Shown here one piece after another: positions 1 to 8,797 of a DNA stretch of 64,000 nt (its first letter is position 1; every line of letters begins with the position of its first letter). Under the pieces are notes generated by a model that searched no databases, had not been told where the DNA came from, and saw nothing but the letters and a program-made list of their open reading frames with translations. The position numbers were made by a program, and so were the translations under genes. The DNA lies in the NCBI RefSeq assembly GCF_008630065.1, contig NZ_VWPL01000021.1, forward strand, positions 1 to 64,000. Direction: 5' to 3'. The stretch is from Blastochloris sulfoviridis. Lineage in GTDB: Bacteria; Pseudomonadota; Alphaproteobacteria; Rhizobiales; Xanthobacteraceae.

Positions 1-1
1 G

Positions 2-145
2 CAAAGTCCGGTTCCGCTGGCTCCATCGCCCATCCTCCGCATCCGAATCGAAGGAACCGACAGATTCAGCACTTCAGGACCTTGTCACGCCTTTCTTCAC
101 CCGATCGCCCTGGGCAAGGCGCTGAAGCAGATGGTCAACCGCTGA
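2..145 (+). CDS. Possible C-terminal fragment of an unidentified gene cut by the window edge
   Basis: One plus-strand frame is open from the left edge to a TGA at 143-145 and ends in residues reading HPIALGKALKQMVNR. This could be the tail of a gene that starts before the window. I do not recognise the sequence, and 47 codons of open frame are weak evidence in DNA this GC-rich. An interspersed repeat begins about ten bases after the stop, and all other repeats of this kind here lie just outside genes, which mildly supports a real gene end. Confidence 0.25.
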   Translation, partial: QSPVPLAPSPILRIRIEGTDRFSTSGPCHAFLHPIALGKALKQMVNR

Positions 146-154
146 GCCGGCTGA

Positions 155-274
155 TACGGTTTCCAGCCTGCAAGGCCAAAAACCGTATTCCGATCGCCGA
201 AAATCCCGTTATCGAACAAGGGTTTTCGGCGAGACCGTTTCCGGTATCCCGAAGGGATCAACCGGAAACCGTAC
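155..274. repeat. Interspersed palindromic repeat, arm-type copy 1
   Basis: The segment opens with TACGGTTTCC and closes with the inverted arm GATCAACCGGAAACCGTA. Inside is a hairpin (GCCGAAAATCCC at about 196-207 against GGGTTTTCGGC at about 220-230). About 95 bases are nearly identical to the copy at 20281-20403. The element is non-coding. The rest of the gap up to the tRNA (275-412) holds nothing I recognise. Confidence 0.8.
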
Positions 275-412
275 GACAGCCGCCATGTGCTTGCCGGTCC
301 GGCGCGGCCGGGGGTAGAGAAGGGGCGGCGGACGGATGCGCGAGGCTGGCGGCGGTATGCCGGCCGCAGGCAGGCATCCGGCCCCCTTCGCCGGCAGGCG
401 GGGCGCAGTCTC

Positions 413-489
413 GGGCGGTTAGCTCAGCTGGTTAGAGCGACTGGTTTACACCCAGTAGGTCGGCGGTTCGATCCCGTCACCGCCCACCA
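413..489 (+). tRNA. tRNA-Val, anticodon TAC
   Basis: A full cloverleaf is visible. The acceptor arm GGGCGGT (413-419) pairs with ACCGCCC (479-485). The D stem is GCTC/GAGC, the anticodon stem ACTGG/CCAGT carries the loop TTTACAC with anticodon TAC, and the T arm has the loop TTCGATC. The 3' CCA is encoded (487-489). The anticodon reads GUA valine codons. Length is 77 nt including CCA. Confidence 0.96.
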
Positions 490-548
490 CCGACCTGTCG
501 ATCGCGTTGTTCCGGCCCGCGGGCCATTTCCCGCCGAATGGGGTTGCG

Positions 549-1292
549 ATGCCTGAAGCGCTGCCGCTGATCCTTGTTCCGGGCCTCGCCTGCACCGCGG
601 AACTGTTCGCGGCGCAGACGGCCGCATTCGCCAGCCGCGACATCGTGGTGGCCGACACCAGCGGCCAGCCCACCAGCGGCCAGGACACCGGCGGGCAGGA
701 CACCGGCGGGCCCGACACCATCGCGGCGATCGCCGCCGACATTTTGGCGGCGGCGCCGCCCCGCTTCGCGGTCGCCGGCCTGTCGATGGGCGGCTATGTC
801 TGCTTCGAGCTGTGGCGGCAGGCGCCGCAGCGCATCGCCCGCTTCGGGCTGATCGACACCCAGGCGCGCCCCGACACCCCGGCTGCCGCCGACGTGCGCA
901 AGCGCATGATCGAGCTTGGCGAGGAGGGGCAGCTCGACAAGATCCACGAAGCGCTGTGGCCGCGGCTGATCGCGCCCGGCCGGCGTGAGGACCGCGCGCT
1001 CGAAATCGTCGTCCGCCGCATGCTGCAGCAGGTCGGCGCCGAGGCCTTCGTCCGCCAGCAGCGGGCGATTCTCGGCCGCATCGATTCGCGGCCCATTCTG
1101 CCCACCATCACCGTGCCGGCGCTGGTGGTGGTCGGCGCCGACGACCAGATCACGCCGCCCGATCTTGCCCGCGAGATGGCCGACGCCATGCCGGATGCCG
1201 AGCTCGTGGTGGTGCCCGGCGCCGGCCATTTGTCGCCGCTGGAAAACCCGGACGCCGTCACCGCGGCGCTCGTGCGCTGGCTCGCGCGGTAG
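549..1292 (+). CDS. Alpha/beta-fold hydrolase
   Basis: A 247-residue cytosolic alpha/beta hydrolase. It shows an oxyanion region near LVPGLACT, a nucleophile elbow GLSMGG, an acid residue in VGADDQITPP and a C-terminal histidine in PGAGHLSPLENP, so the Ser-Asp-His triad looks complete. The ATG at 549 is chosen over an in-frame TTG at 507 because homologous proteins begin close to the first beta strand. The substrate cannot be told; esterases, lactonases and aminoacrylate or haloperoxidase-like hydrolases share this form. A stretch near residues 36-57, rich in Ser, Gly, Gln, Asp and Thr, is encoded by a 15-bp tandem repeat (654-719), an unusual insertion for the family. It follows the tRNA gene and converges on the methyltransferase at 1403-2161. 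Confidence 0.85.
   Translation: MPEALPLILVPGLACTAELFAAQTAAFASRDIVVADTSGQPTSGQDTGGQDTGGPDTIAAIAADILAAAPPRFAVAGLSMGGYVCFELWRQAPQRIARFGLIDTQARPDTPAAADVRKRMIELGEEGQLDKIHEALWPRLIAPGRREDRALEIVVRRMLQQVGAEAFVRQQRAILGRIDSRPILPTITVPALVVVGADDQITPPDLAREMADAMPDAELVVVPGAGHLSPLENPDAVTAALVRWLAR
654..719 (+). repeat. 15-bp tandem repeat inside the hydrolase gene
   Basis: About 4.4 units of a 15-bp motif related to GACACCGGCGGGCAG are repeated head to tail and in frame. They encode five-residue units related to DTSGQ and DTGGQ. Because the unit is a multiple of three, copy-number change would lengthen or shorten the protein without a frameshift. Confidence 0.85.
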
Positions 1293-1322
1293 GGAGCGCG
1301 GCTTTCGGGGATCTGTTCTTTC

Positions 1323-1349
1323 TTCCCTCTCCCGCAAGGGGAGAGGGAA
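1323..1349. terminator. Hairpin between convergent genes, short repeat-family copy
   Basis: A perfect 11-bp stem (TTCCCTCTCCC at 1323-1333 against GGGAGAGGGAA at 1339-1349) lies between the stops of two convergent genes. The same hairpin is the core of the composite repeats elsewhere in the window. There is no strong T tract, so terminator function is inferred from position only. An outer-arm-like CCGGAAACCGTAT follows at 1391-1403. Confidence 0.5.
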
Positions 1350-1402
1350 GTGGGCGGTGCCCGGATGGCGGACGATGATGGGTCGGCCCGCCGGAAACCG
1401 TA

Positions 1403-2161
1403 TCACCCCACCCGGCCGACCCGCAGCGACAGCGGGAATCGGATCGGCCGCGCCCGCTCCGGCGCGCCCCACACCGCCGCGAGATCGGCGGCGAAACGGT
1501 CCATCGCGCCGCGGCCACTGGCCTTCTCCATCGCCCGCACCGCCGACCACGTGTCGATGTAGCCGACGAGATCGCCGAGCCGCCAGTCGACGGTGATCGC
1601 CAGCTTTGGCGTCGCGATCTCGGGGAGGGGGAAGGGCAGGGTGCGGTAGCCGGCCTCGATGTGCCGGCGCTCGGGCGGCCAGTAGGGCGCGGTGTCCTCG
1701 CGGTAGAAGCGCTGCAGCACCGGGTCGATGTCCGGCTCGGCGCAGAACACGCCATAGGCGACGAGCGCCAGCACCGCATCGGGCCGGGCGATGCGTCGAA
1801 CCTCCGCATAGAAGGCGTCGAGGTCGAACCAGTGCGCCGCCTGGGCGACGGTGACGAGATCGACGCTGGCCGCCGGCAGGCCCGAGGCTTCGGCGCGGGC
1901 GATGCGATAGGCGACGTTGGGATGCGGCGTCGCCTGGGCGATCTGCTGGGGGCTGGCGTCGGTCGCCACCACCTCGGCGAAGTGGCCGGCCAGCAGCACC
2001 GACAGCTGGCCGGAGCCGCAGCCGGCATCGAGCGCGCGCTCGCGCCCCGGCGCCAGCCCGGCCAGCACCGCGGCAAGCTCGGGCGGATAGGTCGGCCGGT
2101 GCGCCGCGTAGCTGGCGGCGTGACCCGAGAAATGGTCCTTGAAGCCGGATGCCGAGGACAT
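1403..2161 (-). CDS. Class I SAM-dependent methyltransferase
   Basis: A 252-residue protein with a Rossmann-type methyltransferase core. Motif I is LDAGCGSGQLS, the acidic end of strand 2 is VVATDAS, and a motif-IV-like segment is VDLVTVAQAAHWFD; the HWFD signature is typical of the UbiE/TmtA-like Methyltransf_11 group. The N-terminus (FKDHFSGHAASYAAHRPTYP) is also characteristic of that group. ATG at 2161 is used. The substrate is unknown. It is followed by a 41-bp gap from moeA upstream and could be read through from the trp-moa operon. Confidence 0.85.
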   Translation of the reverse strand: MSSASGFKDHFSGHAASYAAHRPTYPPELAAVLAGLAPGRERALDAGCGSGQLSVLLAGHFAEVVATDASPQQIAQATPHPNVAYRIARAEASGLPAASVDLVTVAQAAHWFDLDAFYAEVRRIARPDAVLALVAYGVFCAEPDIDPVLQRFYREDTAPYWPPERRHIEAGYRTLPFPLPEIATPKLAITVDWRLGDLVGYIDTWSAVRAMEKASGRGAMDRFAADLAAVWGAPERARPIRFPLSLRVGRVG

Positions 2162-2202
2162 GGGCGAGTGATCGCGCCGGCTGGCCGGAACGTCAACCCT
2201 GG

Positions 2203-3414
2203 CTACAAGCCGAGCCGGATGATCCGGCAGGGCTCGCCGGCCGCAGCTGCCGGGGCGAACGGCTCGCGCAGGATGCAGCAGTCGGCGGCGGCGAGCAGCG
2301 ACACCATCGAGGAATCCTGCTCGGAGAACGGCGTGGCGATCAGCGGGCCGTCCGGCGGGTGGGCGAGGGTGCCGCGCAGCAGCTCGGCCCGCCGGTCGCC
2401 GGCCGGCAGGCTCGTCCCCAGCCGCGCCGGCTCGGTCTGCGGCAGGATGTCGGCGCGCCCGCTGAGCGCCCGCACCAAGGGCAGCAGGAACAACAGCGCG
2501 CAGGTGAAGGCCGAGACCGGATTGCCCGGCAGGCCCAGCACCCGCATGCCGTCGCGCCGGCCGAAGATCAGCGGCCGGCCGGGGCGCAGCGCGATGCGCC
2601 AGAAGTCGAGATCGACGCCGTCCGCCTGCAGCGCCCGGTGCATCATGTCGTGCTCGCCCACCGAGGCGCCGCCGGTGGTCACCAGCACGTCGGCATCCAT
2701 GCCATGCGCCGCCTGCACGGCGGCCACGGTGGCCTCCAGCCGGTCCGGCACCAGCCCGAGATCGACCACCTCCGCCCCCTCGGCCGCCAGCGCGGCGGTG
2801 AGATAGGGCCCGTTCGAGGCGACGATCTGCCCCTCGGCCGGGATCACCCCCGGCGGCACCAGCTCGTCGCCGGTCGAAAACAGCGCCACGCGCGGCCGGC
2901 GGTGCACCGGCAGGGTGGGGTGGTTCATCGCCGCGGCAAGGCCGATAGCGCGGGCCGAAACGCGCAGCCCAGCCGGCAGCAGCACCCGGCCTTCGGAAAA
3001 ATCGAGCCCGCGCTGGCGGATGTGCCGGCCCCGGTGCGGCGCGGCCGCGACCAGCACGGCGTCGTCCTCGGCGGTGCAATCCTCCTGCATCACCACGGTG
3101 TCGGCGCCCTCGGGCACCACCGCGCCGGTGAAGATGCGCACCGCCTGGCCCGGCGCCAGCCGCCCGGCGAACGGGCATCCGGCGGCCGACGTGCCGGCCA
3201 GCCGCAGCCGCGAGGGCGGCGCCGCAAGGTCGGCGTGGCGCACGGCATAGCCGTCCATCGCCGAGACGTCCGTCGCCGGCTGGGTGCGGCGGGCGCGGAC
3301 ATCGGCGGCCAGCACCCGGCCATGGGCGGCGGCAAGCGCAACGTCTTCGGCAGGCAGGGGCTCGGTGCCGTCGACCACCCGGCGCTGGGCCTCGTCGAGC
3401 GCGATCAGCGTCAC
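2203..3414 (-). CDS. moeA: Molybdopterin molybdenumtransferase MoeA
   Basis: A 403-residue MoeA, which inserts molybdate into adenylylated molybdopterin to finish molybdenum cofactor synthesis in the cytosol. Visible family features are the N-terminal VSAMDGYAV motif, [13 protein letters not shown], the MoCF-binding block with [14 protein letters not shown], and the [10 protein letters not shown] loop. The GTG start at 3414 overlaps the moaC stop in a GTGA arrangement, which fixes the start and indicates translational coupling. It is the last clearly linked gene of trpG-trpD-trpC-moaC-moeA. In many Rhizobiales lexA follows moeA; here a methyltransferase does. Confidence 0.96.
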   Translation of the reverse strand: MTLIALDEAQRRVVDGTEPLPAEDVALAAAHGRVLAADVRARRTQPATDVSAMDGYAVRHADLAAPPSRLRLAGTSAAGCPFAGRLAPGQAVRIFTGAVVPEGADTVVMQEDCTAEDDAVLVAAAPHRGRHIRQRGLDFSEGRVLLPAGLRVSARAIGLAAAMNHPTLPVHRRPRVALFSTGDELVPPGVIPAEGQIVASNGPYLTAALAAEGAEVVDLGLVPDRLEATVAAVQAAHGMDADVLVTTGGASVGEHDMMHRALQADGVDLDFWRIALRPGRPLIFGRRDGMRVLGLPGNPVSAFTCALLFLLPLVRALSGRADILPQTEPARLGTSLPAGDRRAELLRGTLAHPPDGPLIATPFSEQDSSMVSLLAAADCCILREPFAPAAAAGEPCRIIRLGL

Positions 3415-3920
3415 GGCACGTCCTCGTCGGCGACGAACCGGCCGGAGGCGCCGCCGGTCTTCTCGACCAGCCGGATGCCCTCGATGCGCATGCCGCGCTC
3501 GACCGCCTTGGCCATGTCGTAGACGGTGAGGCAGGCCACCGACACGGCCGTCAGCGCCTCCATCTCGACGCCGGTCTGGCCGCGGGTCCTCACCTCGGCC
3601 CGCACCGCCACGCCGGGCAGGGTGTCGTCGGGCACAAGCTCGACCGCCACCTTGGTGAGCAGCAGCGGGTGGCACAGCGGGATCAGCTCGTGCGTGCGCT
3701 TGGCCGCCATGATCCCGGCGATGCGGGCGGCCCCCAGCACGTCGCCCTTCTTGGCGTCGCCGCGCAGCACGACAGCCAGCGTCGCCGCCGTCATGATCAC
3801 CCGGCCCTCGGCAATGGCCGCCCGGTCGCTGTCGGGCTTGTCCGACACGTCGACCATGCGCGCCGCGCCGCGCGCGTCGAGATGGGTGAGGGAGGAGCCC
3901 TTCGCCACCGGCGCGCTCAT
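3411..3920 (-). CDS. moaC: Cyclic pyranopterin monophosphate synthase MoaC
   Basis: A 169-residue MoaC, which converts the MoaA product 3',8-cyclo-7,8-dihydro-GTP into cyclic pyranopterin monophosphate in molybdenum cofactor synthesis. Family signatures are clear: [18 protein letters not shown] near the N-terminus, [28 protein letters not shown] in the middle, and [29 protein letters not shown] toward the end. Length matches the family. The ATG overlaps the trpC stop as ATGA, and its own stop overlaps moeA. Confidence 0.97.
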   Translation of the reverse strand: MSAPVAKGSSLTHLDARGAARMVDVSDKPDSDRAAIAEGRVIMTAATLAVVLRGDAKKGDVLGAARIAGIMAAKRTHELIPLCHPLLLTKVAVELVPDDTLPGVAVRAEVRTRGQTGVEMEALTAVSVACLTVYDMAKAVERGMRIEGIRLVEKTGGASGRFVADEDVP

Positions 3921-4720
3921 GCGCCCGCGGCGGGCGCGAGCAAAGCCTTGGTCGCCGCGGCGACGTCGTCCTGGCGCATCAGGCTCTCGCCGACCAGCAG
4001 GGTGCGAATGCCGACCCGGGCCAACCGCGCCACGTCGGCGGGGGTGAAGATGCCGCTCTCGCCGACCCGGATGCAGCCCTCGGGAATGGCCGGCGCCAGC
4101 CGCTCGCAGGTGGCGAGATCGACCTCGAAGGTCTTGAGGTTGCGGTTGTTGATGCCGACAAGCTCCGAGTCCAGGCGCAGCGCCCGGTCGAGCTCGCGCC
4201 CGTCATGGACCTCCACCAGCACGTCCATCCGCCACTCGCGGGCGCAGGCGGCAAGCTCCGCCGCGCAGCCGTCATCGACCGCCGCCATGATGACCAGGAT
4301 GCAGTCGGCGCCGAGCGCCCGCGCCTCGACCACCTGATAGGGGTCGTAGAGGAAGTCCTTGCGCAGGGCGGGCAGCGCGCAGGCCGCACGCGCCTGGGTG
4401 AGGAACTGCGGCGCCCCCTGGAAGGACGGGCCGTCGGTCAGCACCGACAGGCAGGCGGCGCCGCCGTCCGCATAAGCCGTGGCCAGGGCCGGCGGATCGA
4501 AGTCCGGCCGGATCAGGCCCTTGGACGGGCTCGCCTTCTTGATCTCGGCGATCAGCGCCGTCTGGCCCGCGGCGATCTTCTCGCGGATGGCGCCGGCGAA
4601 CGGTCGCACCGCCCCGGCGTGGTGCGCCTCGTCCTCGATGGCCGACAAGGGCCGCTCGCGCTTGGCCTTGGCGATCTCGTCGCGCTTGTAGGCGCCGATG
4701 CGGGAGAGAATGTCGCTCAT
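3917..4720 (-). CDS. trpC: Indole-3-glycerol phosphate synthase
   Basis: A 267-residue TIM-barrel enzyme that closes carboxyphenylamino-deoxyribulose phosphate to indole-3-glycerol phosphate in tryptophan synthesis. It carries [14 protein letters not shown], with the catalytic lysine region of the family, [26 protein letters not shown] and [11 protein letters not shown]. It is a stand-alone trpC, not fused to trpF. It lies 6 bp after trpD and overlaps moaC by 4 bp, so it is part of one transcription unit. Confidence 0.97.
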   Translation of the reverse strand: MSDILSRIGAYKRDEIAKAKRERPLSAIEDEAHHAGAVRPFAGAIREKIAAGQTALIAEIKKASPSKGLIRPDFDPPALATAYADGGAACLSVLTDGPSFQGAPQFLTQARAACALPALRKDFLYDPYQVVEARALGADCILVIMAAVDDGCAAELAACAREWRMDVLVEVHDGRELDRALRLDSELVGINNRNLKTFEVDLATCERLAPAIPEGCIRVGESGIFTPADVARLARVGIRTLLVGESLMRQDDVAAATKALLAPAAGA

Positions 4721-4726
4721 CTGACC

Positions 4727-5740
4727 TCAAGCATTGGAAACGGTGATGAGCCGTTCAAGGCGGGCTTCTGCCGCACCCGTATCGAGCGAGGTCTTGGCGA
4801 GGGCGAAGCCCTGCACCAGCGTGTCGGCCTTGCCGGCGACCACCAGGGCTGCGGCGGCATTCATCAGCGCCACGTCGCGATAGGGGCCGGGCGCGCCCTC
4901 CAGTACCTTGCGCAGCGCCGCGGCGTTCTCGGCGGCATCGCCGCCGCGCAGCGAGTCCGGCCTAGTGGGGCTGAGGCCGACATCCTGCGGGCGGATCTCG
5001 AAGGTGGTGACTTCGCCCTTGTCGAGGGCGGCGACCGCGGTCGGCCCGGTGGTGGTGATCTCGTCGAGCCCGTCGGAGCCGTGCACCACCCAGGCCCGCT
5101 CGGAGCCGAGATTGGCCAGCACGTGCGCCAGCGGCTCGCACCAGTGGCGTGAGAACACGCCGACCATCTGGCGTTTCACCCCGGCGGGGTTGGACAGCGG
5201 CCCGAGCAGGTTGAAGATGGTGCGGGTGCCGAGCTCGACCCGGGTGGGCCCGACATTCTTCATCGCCGGGTGGTGGGCCGGCGCGAACATGAAGCCGATG
5301 CCGGCCTCCTGGATGCAGGCCGAGATGCCGGCCGGTGGCAGATCGATCTTGACGCCCAGCGCCATCAGCACGTCGGCGGCGCCCGAGCGCGAGGACAGCG
5401 CCCGGTTGCCGTGCTTGGCCACCGGCACGCCGGCGCCTGCAACGATGAAGGCGGCGCAGGTGGAGATGTTGTAGGAGCCCGAGGCGTCGCCGCCGGTGCC
5501 GACCACGTCCACCGCGCCGGGCGGCGCCTCGACCGGCAGCATCTTGGCGCGCATCGCCGAGACCGCGCCGGTGATCTCCGCCACCGTCTCGCCGCGTACC
5601 CTGAGGCCCATCAGCAGCGCGCCCATCTGCGAGGGCGTCGCCTCGCCGGACATCATCAGGCTGAACACGTGGGCCGCTTCCTCGCGGGTCAGCGCGGCGC
5701 CGGTCGCGACCTTTCCGATCAGTTCCTTCAAGCGGTTCAT
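4727..5740 (-). CDS. trpD: Anthranilate phosphoribosyltransferase
   Basis: A 337-residue enzyme that joins anthranilate to PRPP in the second committed step of tryptophan synthesis. The PRPP-binding loop [34 protein letters not shown], and [30 protein letters not shown] are all present. The ATG at 5740 shares one base with the trpG stop (TGATG), which sets the start. N-terminal helical segment and catalytic domain are both full length. Confidence 0.97.
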   Translation of the reverse strand: MNRLKELIGKVATGAALTREEAAHVFSLMMSGEATPSQMGALLMGLRVRGETVAEITGAVSAMRAKMLPVEAPPGAVDVVGTGGDASGSYNISTCAAFIVAGAGVPVAKHGNRALSSRSGAADVLMALGVKIDLPPAGISACIQEAGIGFMFAPAHHPAMKNVGPTRVELGTRTIFNLLGPLSNPAGVKRQMVGVFSRHWCEPLAHVLANLGSERAWVVHGSDGLDEITTTGPTAVAALDKGEVTTFEIRPQDVGLSPTRPDSLRGGDAAENAAALRKVLEGAPGPYRDVALMNAAAALVVAGKADTLVQGFALAKTSLDTGAAEARLERLITVSNA

Positions 5741-6357
5741 CAGTGGCCCTTCTGCCGGACGGGGCGGCGCCCGCTCCGTGCGTTCCAGTCGGCGGCGAGA
5801 TCGAGGAAGTTCTTCAGCAGCACGTGGCCGTGCTCGGAGGCGATCGACTCGGGATGAAACTGCACGCCGTGGACCGGAAGCTGACGGTGGGCGAGGCCCA
5901 TGATCAGCCCGTCCGCGGTCTCGGCGGTCACGGCGAGGTCGGCCGGCAGGGAGTCGCGCTCGACGATCAGCGAATGGTAGCGGGCGCCCTGGAACGGGCC
6001 GTTGATGCCGCGGAACACGCCAGCGCCGGCGTGGCGGATCTCGCTGATCTTGCCGTGCATCGGTGCCGGCGCCCGGATCACCTTGCCGCCGAACACCTGC
6101 CCCATCGCCTGGTGGCCGAGGCAGACGCCGAGCATGGGCACGCTGGCGCTGGCCCTGGCGATCAGGTCGCAGCAGATGCCGGCCTCGTTGGGCGTGCACG
6201 GCCCCGGCGACAGCACGATGGCGTCGGGATCGGCGTCCATCGCCGCCTCGACGGTGATCTCGTCATTGCGGATGACGTTGAGCTCGGCGCCGAGGTCGCC
6301 GAGATACTGGACCAGATTCCAGGTGAAACTGTCGTAGTTGTCGATCAGAAGGATCAT
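5740..6357 (-). CDS. trpG: Anthranilate synthase component II, glutamine amidotransferase
   Basis: A 205-residue class I glutamine amidotransferase subunit that supplies ammonia to TrpE. It has the N-terminal [17 protein letters not shown], the nucleophile motif [13 protein letters not shown] and the HPES element [14 protein letters not shown], so the Cys-His-Glu triad is intact. It is not fused to trpE as in some Rhizobiales (TrpEG); trpE is a separate gene at 16629-18137. It is the first gene of the trpGDC-moaC-moeA unit. I see no leader peptide or attenuator upstream; a composite repeat begins about 265 bp away. Confidence 0.96.
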   Translation of the reverse strand: MILLIDNYDSFTWNLVQYLGDLGAELNVIRNDEITVEAAMDADPDAIVLSPGPCTPNEAGICCDLIARASASVPMLGVCLGHQAMGQVFGGKVIRAPAPMHGKISEIRHAGAGVFRGINGPFQGARYHSLIVERDSLPADLAVTAETADGLIMGLAHRQLPVHGVQFHPESIASEHGHVLLKNFLDLAADWNARSGRRPVRQKGH

Positions 6358-6621
6358 GCGTTGCCCACCCTCTCAGGCTGTAGCGCCTGGGCTTGGCGCC
6401 CGCAAGCGCCTCGCCAGCGGCCGTGCCGGCCGGAACGGGCCTGCGGCGCGGCGGCGGGACGGTGCGGCCATGATACCGGGCCGACGGCGGGCGGCCAGCC
6501 CGGATCTGGCCGCTGGCGCGCGCCCCCCGCCAGCCCCCAGCCCGCGCCGTCCTGCGCCTTCTTCCGCCTTGTCTGCCGGCTCGACTCCGGCCATTTCAAG
6601 AAATCCCCGGCGAGGGTGTCA
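6358..6621. other. Gene-free stretch upstream of trpG
   Basis: This stretch, with the repeat at 6622-6901, separates the divergent trpG and nucleotidase genes. It must contain the trpG promoter, but no clear -35/-10 pair, tryptophan-rich leader peptide or attenuator is visible. I see no supported coding frame. Confidence 0.5.
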
Positions 6622-6901
6622 TACGGTTTCCGGTTGATTGGTTCGGCTTCTTCCTTCCCTCTCCCACCCGGGCCGCGCTTGCCCGCGCCCGGGCGCGGGC
6701 TCTTGCGGGAGAGGGTGGCGAGACCGAGCGTTAGCGAGGTCGAGCCGGGTGAGGGGTAAATGCAGACGCGGGCTTGAAGATTCACCCCTCACCCGCCTCG
6801 CGATCTTATCGATCGCTCGGCACCCTCTCCCGCAAGGGGAGAGGGAAAGAGCGCGGCTCCCGGCCAGCGGTTGTTCTGAAGGGATCAAACGGAAACCGTA
6901 T
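6622..6901. repeat. Composite palindromic repeat, full copy with both arms
   Basis: The outer arms are TACGGTTTCCGGTTGAT (about 6622) and, inverted, GATCAAACGGAAACCGTA (about 6884-6901). Between them are two CCCTCTCC/GGAGAGGG hairpins in opposite order, joined by a centre with GGGTGAGGGGT and ACCCCTCACCC. The first hairpin has a long GC-rich loop that itself contains CCCGGGC palindromes; the second has the short loop GCAA. This copy lies between divergent genes, 30 bp before the nucleotidase ATG. Confidence 0.85.
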
Positions 6902-6931
6902 CGCCCCTGCAAGTTTCCCCAGAGGACATTC

Positions 6932-8440
6932 ATGCGTCTTGTCGCGCTTCTGTTTGTTGCCGTTCTAGGCTGGCTCGCGCCGCTTGCCTCCTTCGCCGAG
7001 GCGAGAACGGTCAATCTCACGCTTCTTCTGATGTGCGACATGTACAATCTGTCGCCGCAGAACGGACGCGGCGGCTATGCCAAGGTGGCGGGCGTGGTGG
7101 CGGCGGCGCGGGCGTCGGGCCGCAACGTCATTCTCGCCCATGCCGGCGACGCCTTCTCGCCGACCATGCTGTCGGGCTTCGATCAGGCGCGCAACGTCGT
7201 CGAACTGCTCAACGCCATCCGGCCGGACGTGTTCGTGCCCGGCAATCACGAGTACGACTTCGGCCCCGAGGTGTTCCGCCAGCGCATCGGCGAGGCCCGC
7301 TTCCCGGTGGTGGCGGCCAATCTGCGCGACCGCGACGGCCGGCCGATCGAGGGCATCGCCGACAACCGGGTGTTCGAGGTCGATGGCCTCAAGGTCGGCG
7401 TGGTCGGCCTGACCGCGACCGACTCGCCCCAGAAGTCCCAGCCCGGCGACCTCCAGTTTGCCGACAGCGTCGAGACGCTGCGCCGGCAGGCGGCCGACCT
7501 GCGCGCCAAGGGCATCGACCTCGTGGTGGCGCTCGCCCACGCCAACCGCGACATCGACCTCAAGCTCTTCGCCTCGGGTGCCGCTGACATCCTGCTGTCC
7601 GGCGACGACCACGATCTGTGGGTCCAGTATGACGGCCGGGTGGCCGCCGCCGAAGCCAAGCAGGACGGCGAGTACGTCATCGCCATCGATCTGGCGGTCG
7701 AGGTGGAGGAGGGCGCCGCCAAGCGGACGGTGACATGGTGGCCCGACTTCCGCATCATCGACACCAAAGGCGCCGAAGCGGAGCCGCAGGTCGCCGCGCT
7801 GGTGAAGGGCTTCGAGGCCGAGCTCTCGCAGGAGTTCGACGTGCCGTTGGCCAAGGTCGCGGCCCCCTTCGACAGCCTCAACGCCACGGTGCGGACCGGC
7901 GAGGCGGCGATCGGCAATCTGTTCGCCGATGCCATCCGCAAGGCGACCGGCGCCGACGCCGCCCTGCTCAATGGCGGCGGCTTTCGCGGCAACCGGCGCT
8001 ACGAGGCGGGGAGCGAGATCACCCGCCGCGACGTGCTGAAGGAGCTGCCGTTCAGCAACACGACCGTGGTGCTGGAGGTGACCGGCGCCGAGCTGCGCGC
8101 CGCGCTGGAGCACGGGCTGGGCAAGCTCGGCGAGGCGTCGGGCCGCTTCCCGCAGGTGTCCGGCCTGGAGATCGCCGCGATCGGGTCGCGCCCGGCCGGG
8201 GAGCGCATCGTCGCGATCCGCGTCGATGGTGCGCCGCTCGACGATGCCGCCCGCTACAGGCTCGCCACCAACGACTTCCTGATGAATGGCGGCGACGGCT
8301 ACGACATGCTGAAGGCGGCCCGCCCGCTCTCCGGCGCGCGCGACGGCAAGCTGATGATCGCCGACGTGATGGCCTATCTGCGCAGCCTCGGCACGCTGGC
8401 GCCGAGGGTCGAAGGCCGCACCGCGGTCCGCAATTACTGA
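6932..8440 (+). CDS. Periplasmic bifunctional metallophosphatase/5'-nucleotidase
   Basis: A 502-residue exported phosphoesterase. Residues 1-24 form a Sec signal peptide ending in FAEA. An N-terminal calcineurin-like domain has AHAGDAF, VPGNHEYDFG (His106), His203 in AHANRDID and GDDHD (His227). A C-terminal 5'-nucleotidase domain has LNGGGFRGN, a LPFSNTTVVLEVTGAEL segment and the substrate-stacking loop NGGDGYDM. The first metal motif, usually Asp-x-His, reads CDMYN (Asp36, Tyr38), so one usual His ligand is Tyr. Family members hydrolyse nucleotides or UDP-sugars; activity here is inferred. ATG 6932 is chosen because it directly precedes the signal peptide. It lies upstream of, and is distantly related to, part of the giant protein at 8900. 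Confidence 0.87.
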   Translation: MRLVALLFVAVLGWLAPLASFAEARTVNLTLLLMCDMYNLSPQNGRGGYAKVAGVVAAARASGRNVILAHAGDAFSPTMLSGFDQARNVVELLNAIRPDVFVPGNHEYDFGPEVFRQRIGEARFPVVAANLRDRDGRPIEGIADNRVFEVDGLKVGVVGLTATDSPQKSQPGDLQFADSVETLRRQAADLRAKGIDLVVALAHANRDIDLKLFASGAADILLSGDDHDLWVQYDGRVAAAEAKQDGEYVIAIDLAVEVEEGAAKRTVTWWPDFRIIDTKGAEAEPQVAALVKGFEAELSQEFDVPLAKVAAPFDSLNATVRTGEAAIGNLFADAIRKATGADAALLNGGGFRGNRRYEAGSEITRRDVLKELPFSNTTVVLEVTGAELRAALEHGLGKLGEASGRFPQVSGLEIAAIGSRPAGERIVAIRVDGAPLDDAARYRLATNDFLMNGGDGYDMLKAARPLSGARDGKLMIADVMAYLRSLGTLAPRVEGRTAVRNY

Positions 8441-8491
8441 CGCGGTGTCCGGCTGACCAGCCGGACCGAAGACTGGCCGGGCGCCGCTCTT

Positions 8492-8685
8492 TCTTCCCTC
8501 TCCCCTTGTGGGAGAGGGTGCCGAGCGATCGTCAGATCGCGAGGCGGGTGAGGGGTGTATCTTCAGGCGGAAACCGTCAGCACCTCTCACCCGGCTCGAC
8601 CTCGTTTCACTTGATCTTGCCACCCTCTCCCACCCGGGCCGCGCTTGCGCGCGCCCGGGTGCGGCCTCTTGCGCGAGAGGGTCGC
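8492..8685. repeat. Composite palindromic repeat without complete arms
   Basis: Two inverted CCCTCTCC/GGAGAGGG hairpins flank a centre with GGCGGGTGAGGGGTG and CACCTCTCACCCGGCTCGACC. The second hairpin has the long CCCGGG-containing loop. A short remnant of the outer arm, GGAAACCGTC, occurs inside. It lies between the two phosphoesterase genes. Confidence 0.8.
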
Positions 8686-8732
8686 GATCCGGGGGCGGTA
8701 GGCCGGTCCCGCAGGATTTTCCAGCGCGCTCA

Positions 8733-8772
8733 AAGTCATACATCCTTCAGATTGCGGTCATCGATCTGTTGC
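8733..8772 (+). promoter_or_regulatory. Candidate tandem Pho-box-like array
   Basis: Four heptamers repeat with exact 11-bp spacing: AAGTCAT, CCTTCAG, CGGTCAT and CTGTTGC. They match the PhoB half-site CTGTCAT at 5, 4, 6 and 4 of 7 positions, 19 of 28 in all. The array ends about 127 bp before the ATG of a secreted nuclease/5'-nucleotidase, a sensible PhoB target. Two heptamers are weak, so this is a hypothesis. Confidence 0.35.
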
Positions 8773-8797
8773 GAGCCTTTCCTACGGTCTGCCCGCA

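Noticed and set aside
6850-6931. Search for a Pho-box upstream of the first phosphoesterase
   Set aside because: No heptamer pair with 11-bp spacing was found; the region is mostly repeat.
8492-8685. Composite repeats considered as ordinary intrinsic terminators
   Set aside because: Some copies lie upstream of or between co-directional genes, and none has a real T tract; they are better described as an interspersed repeat family.
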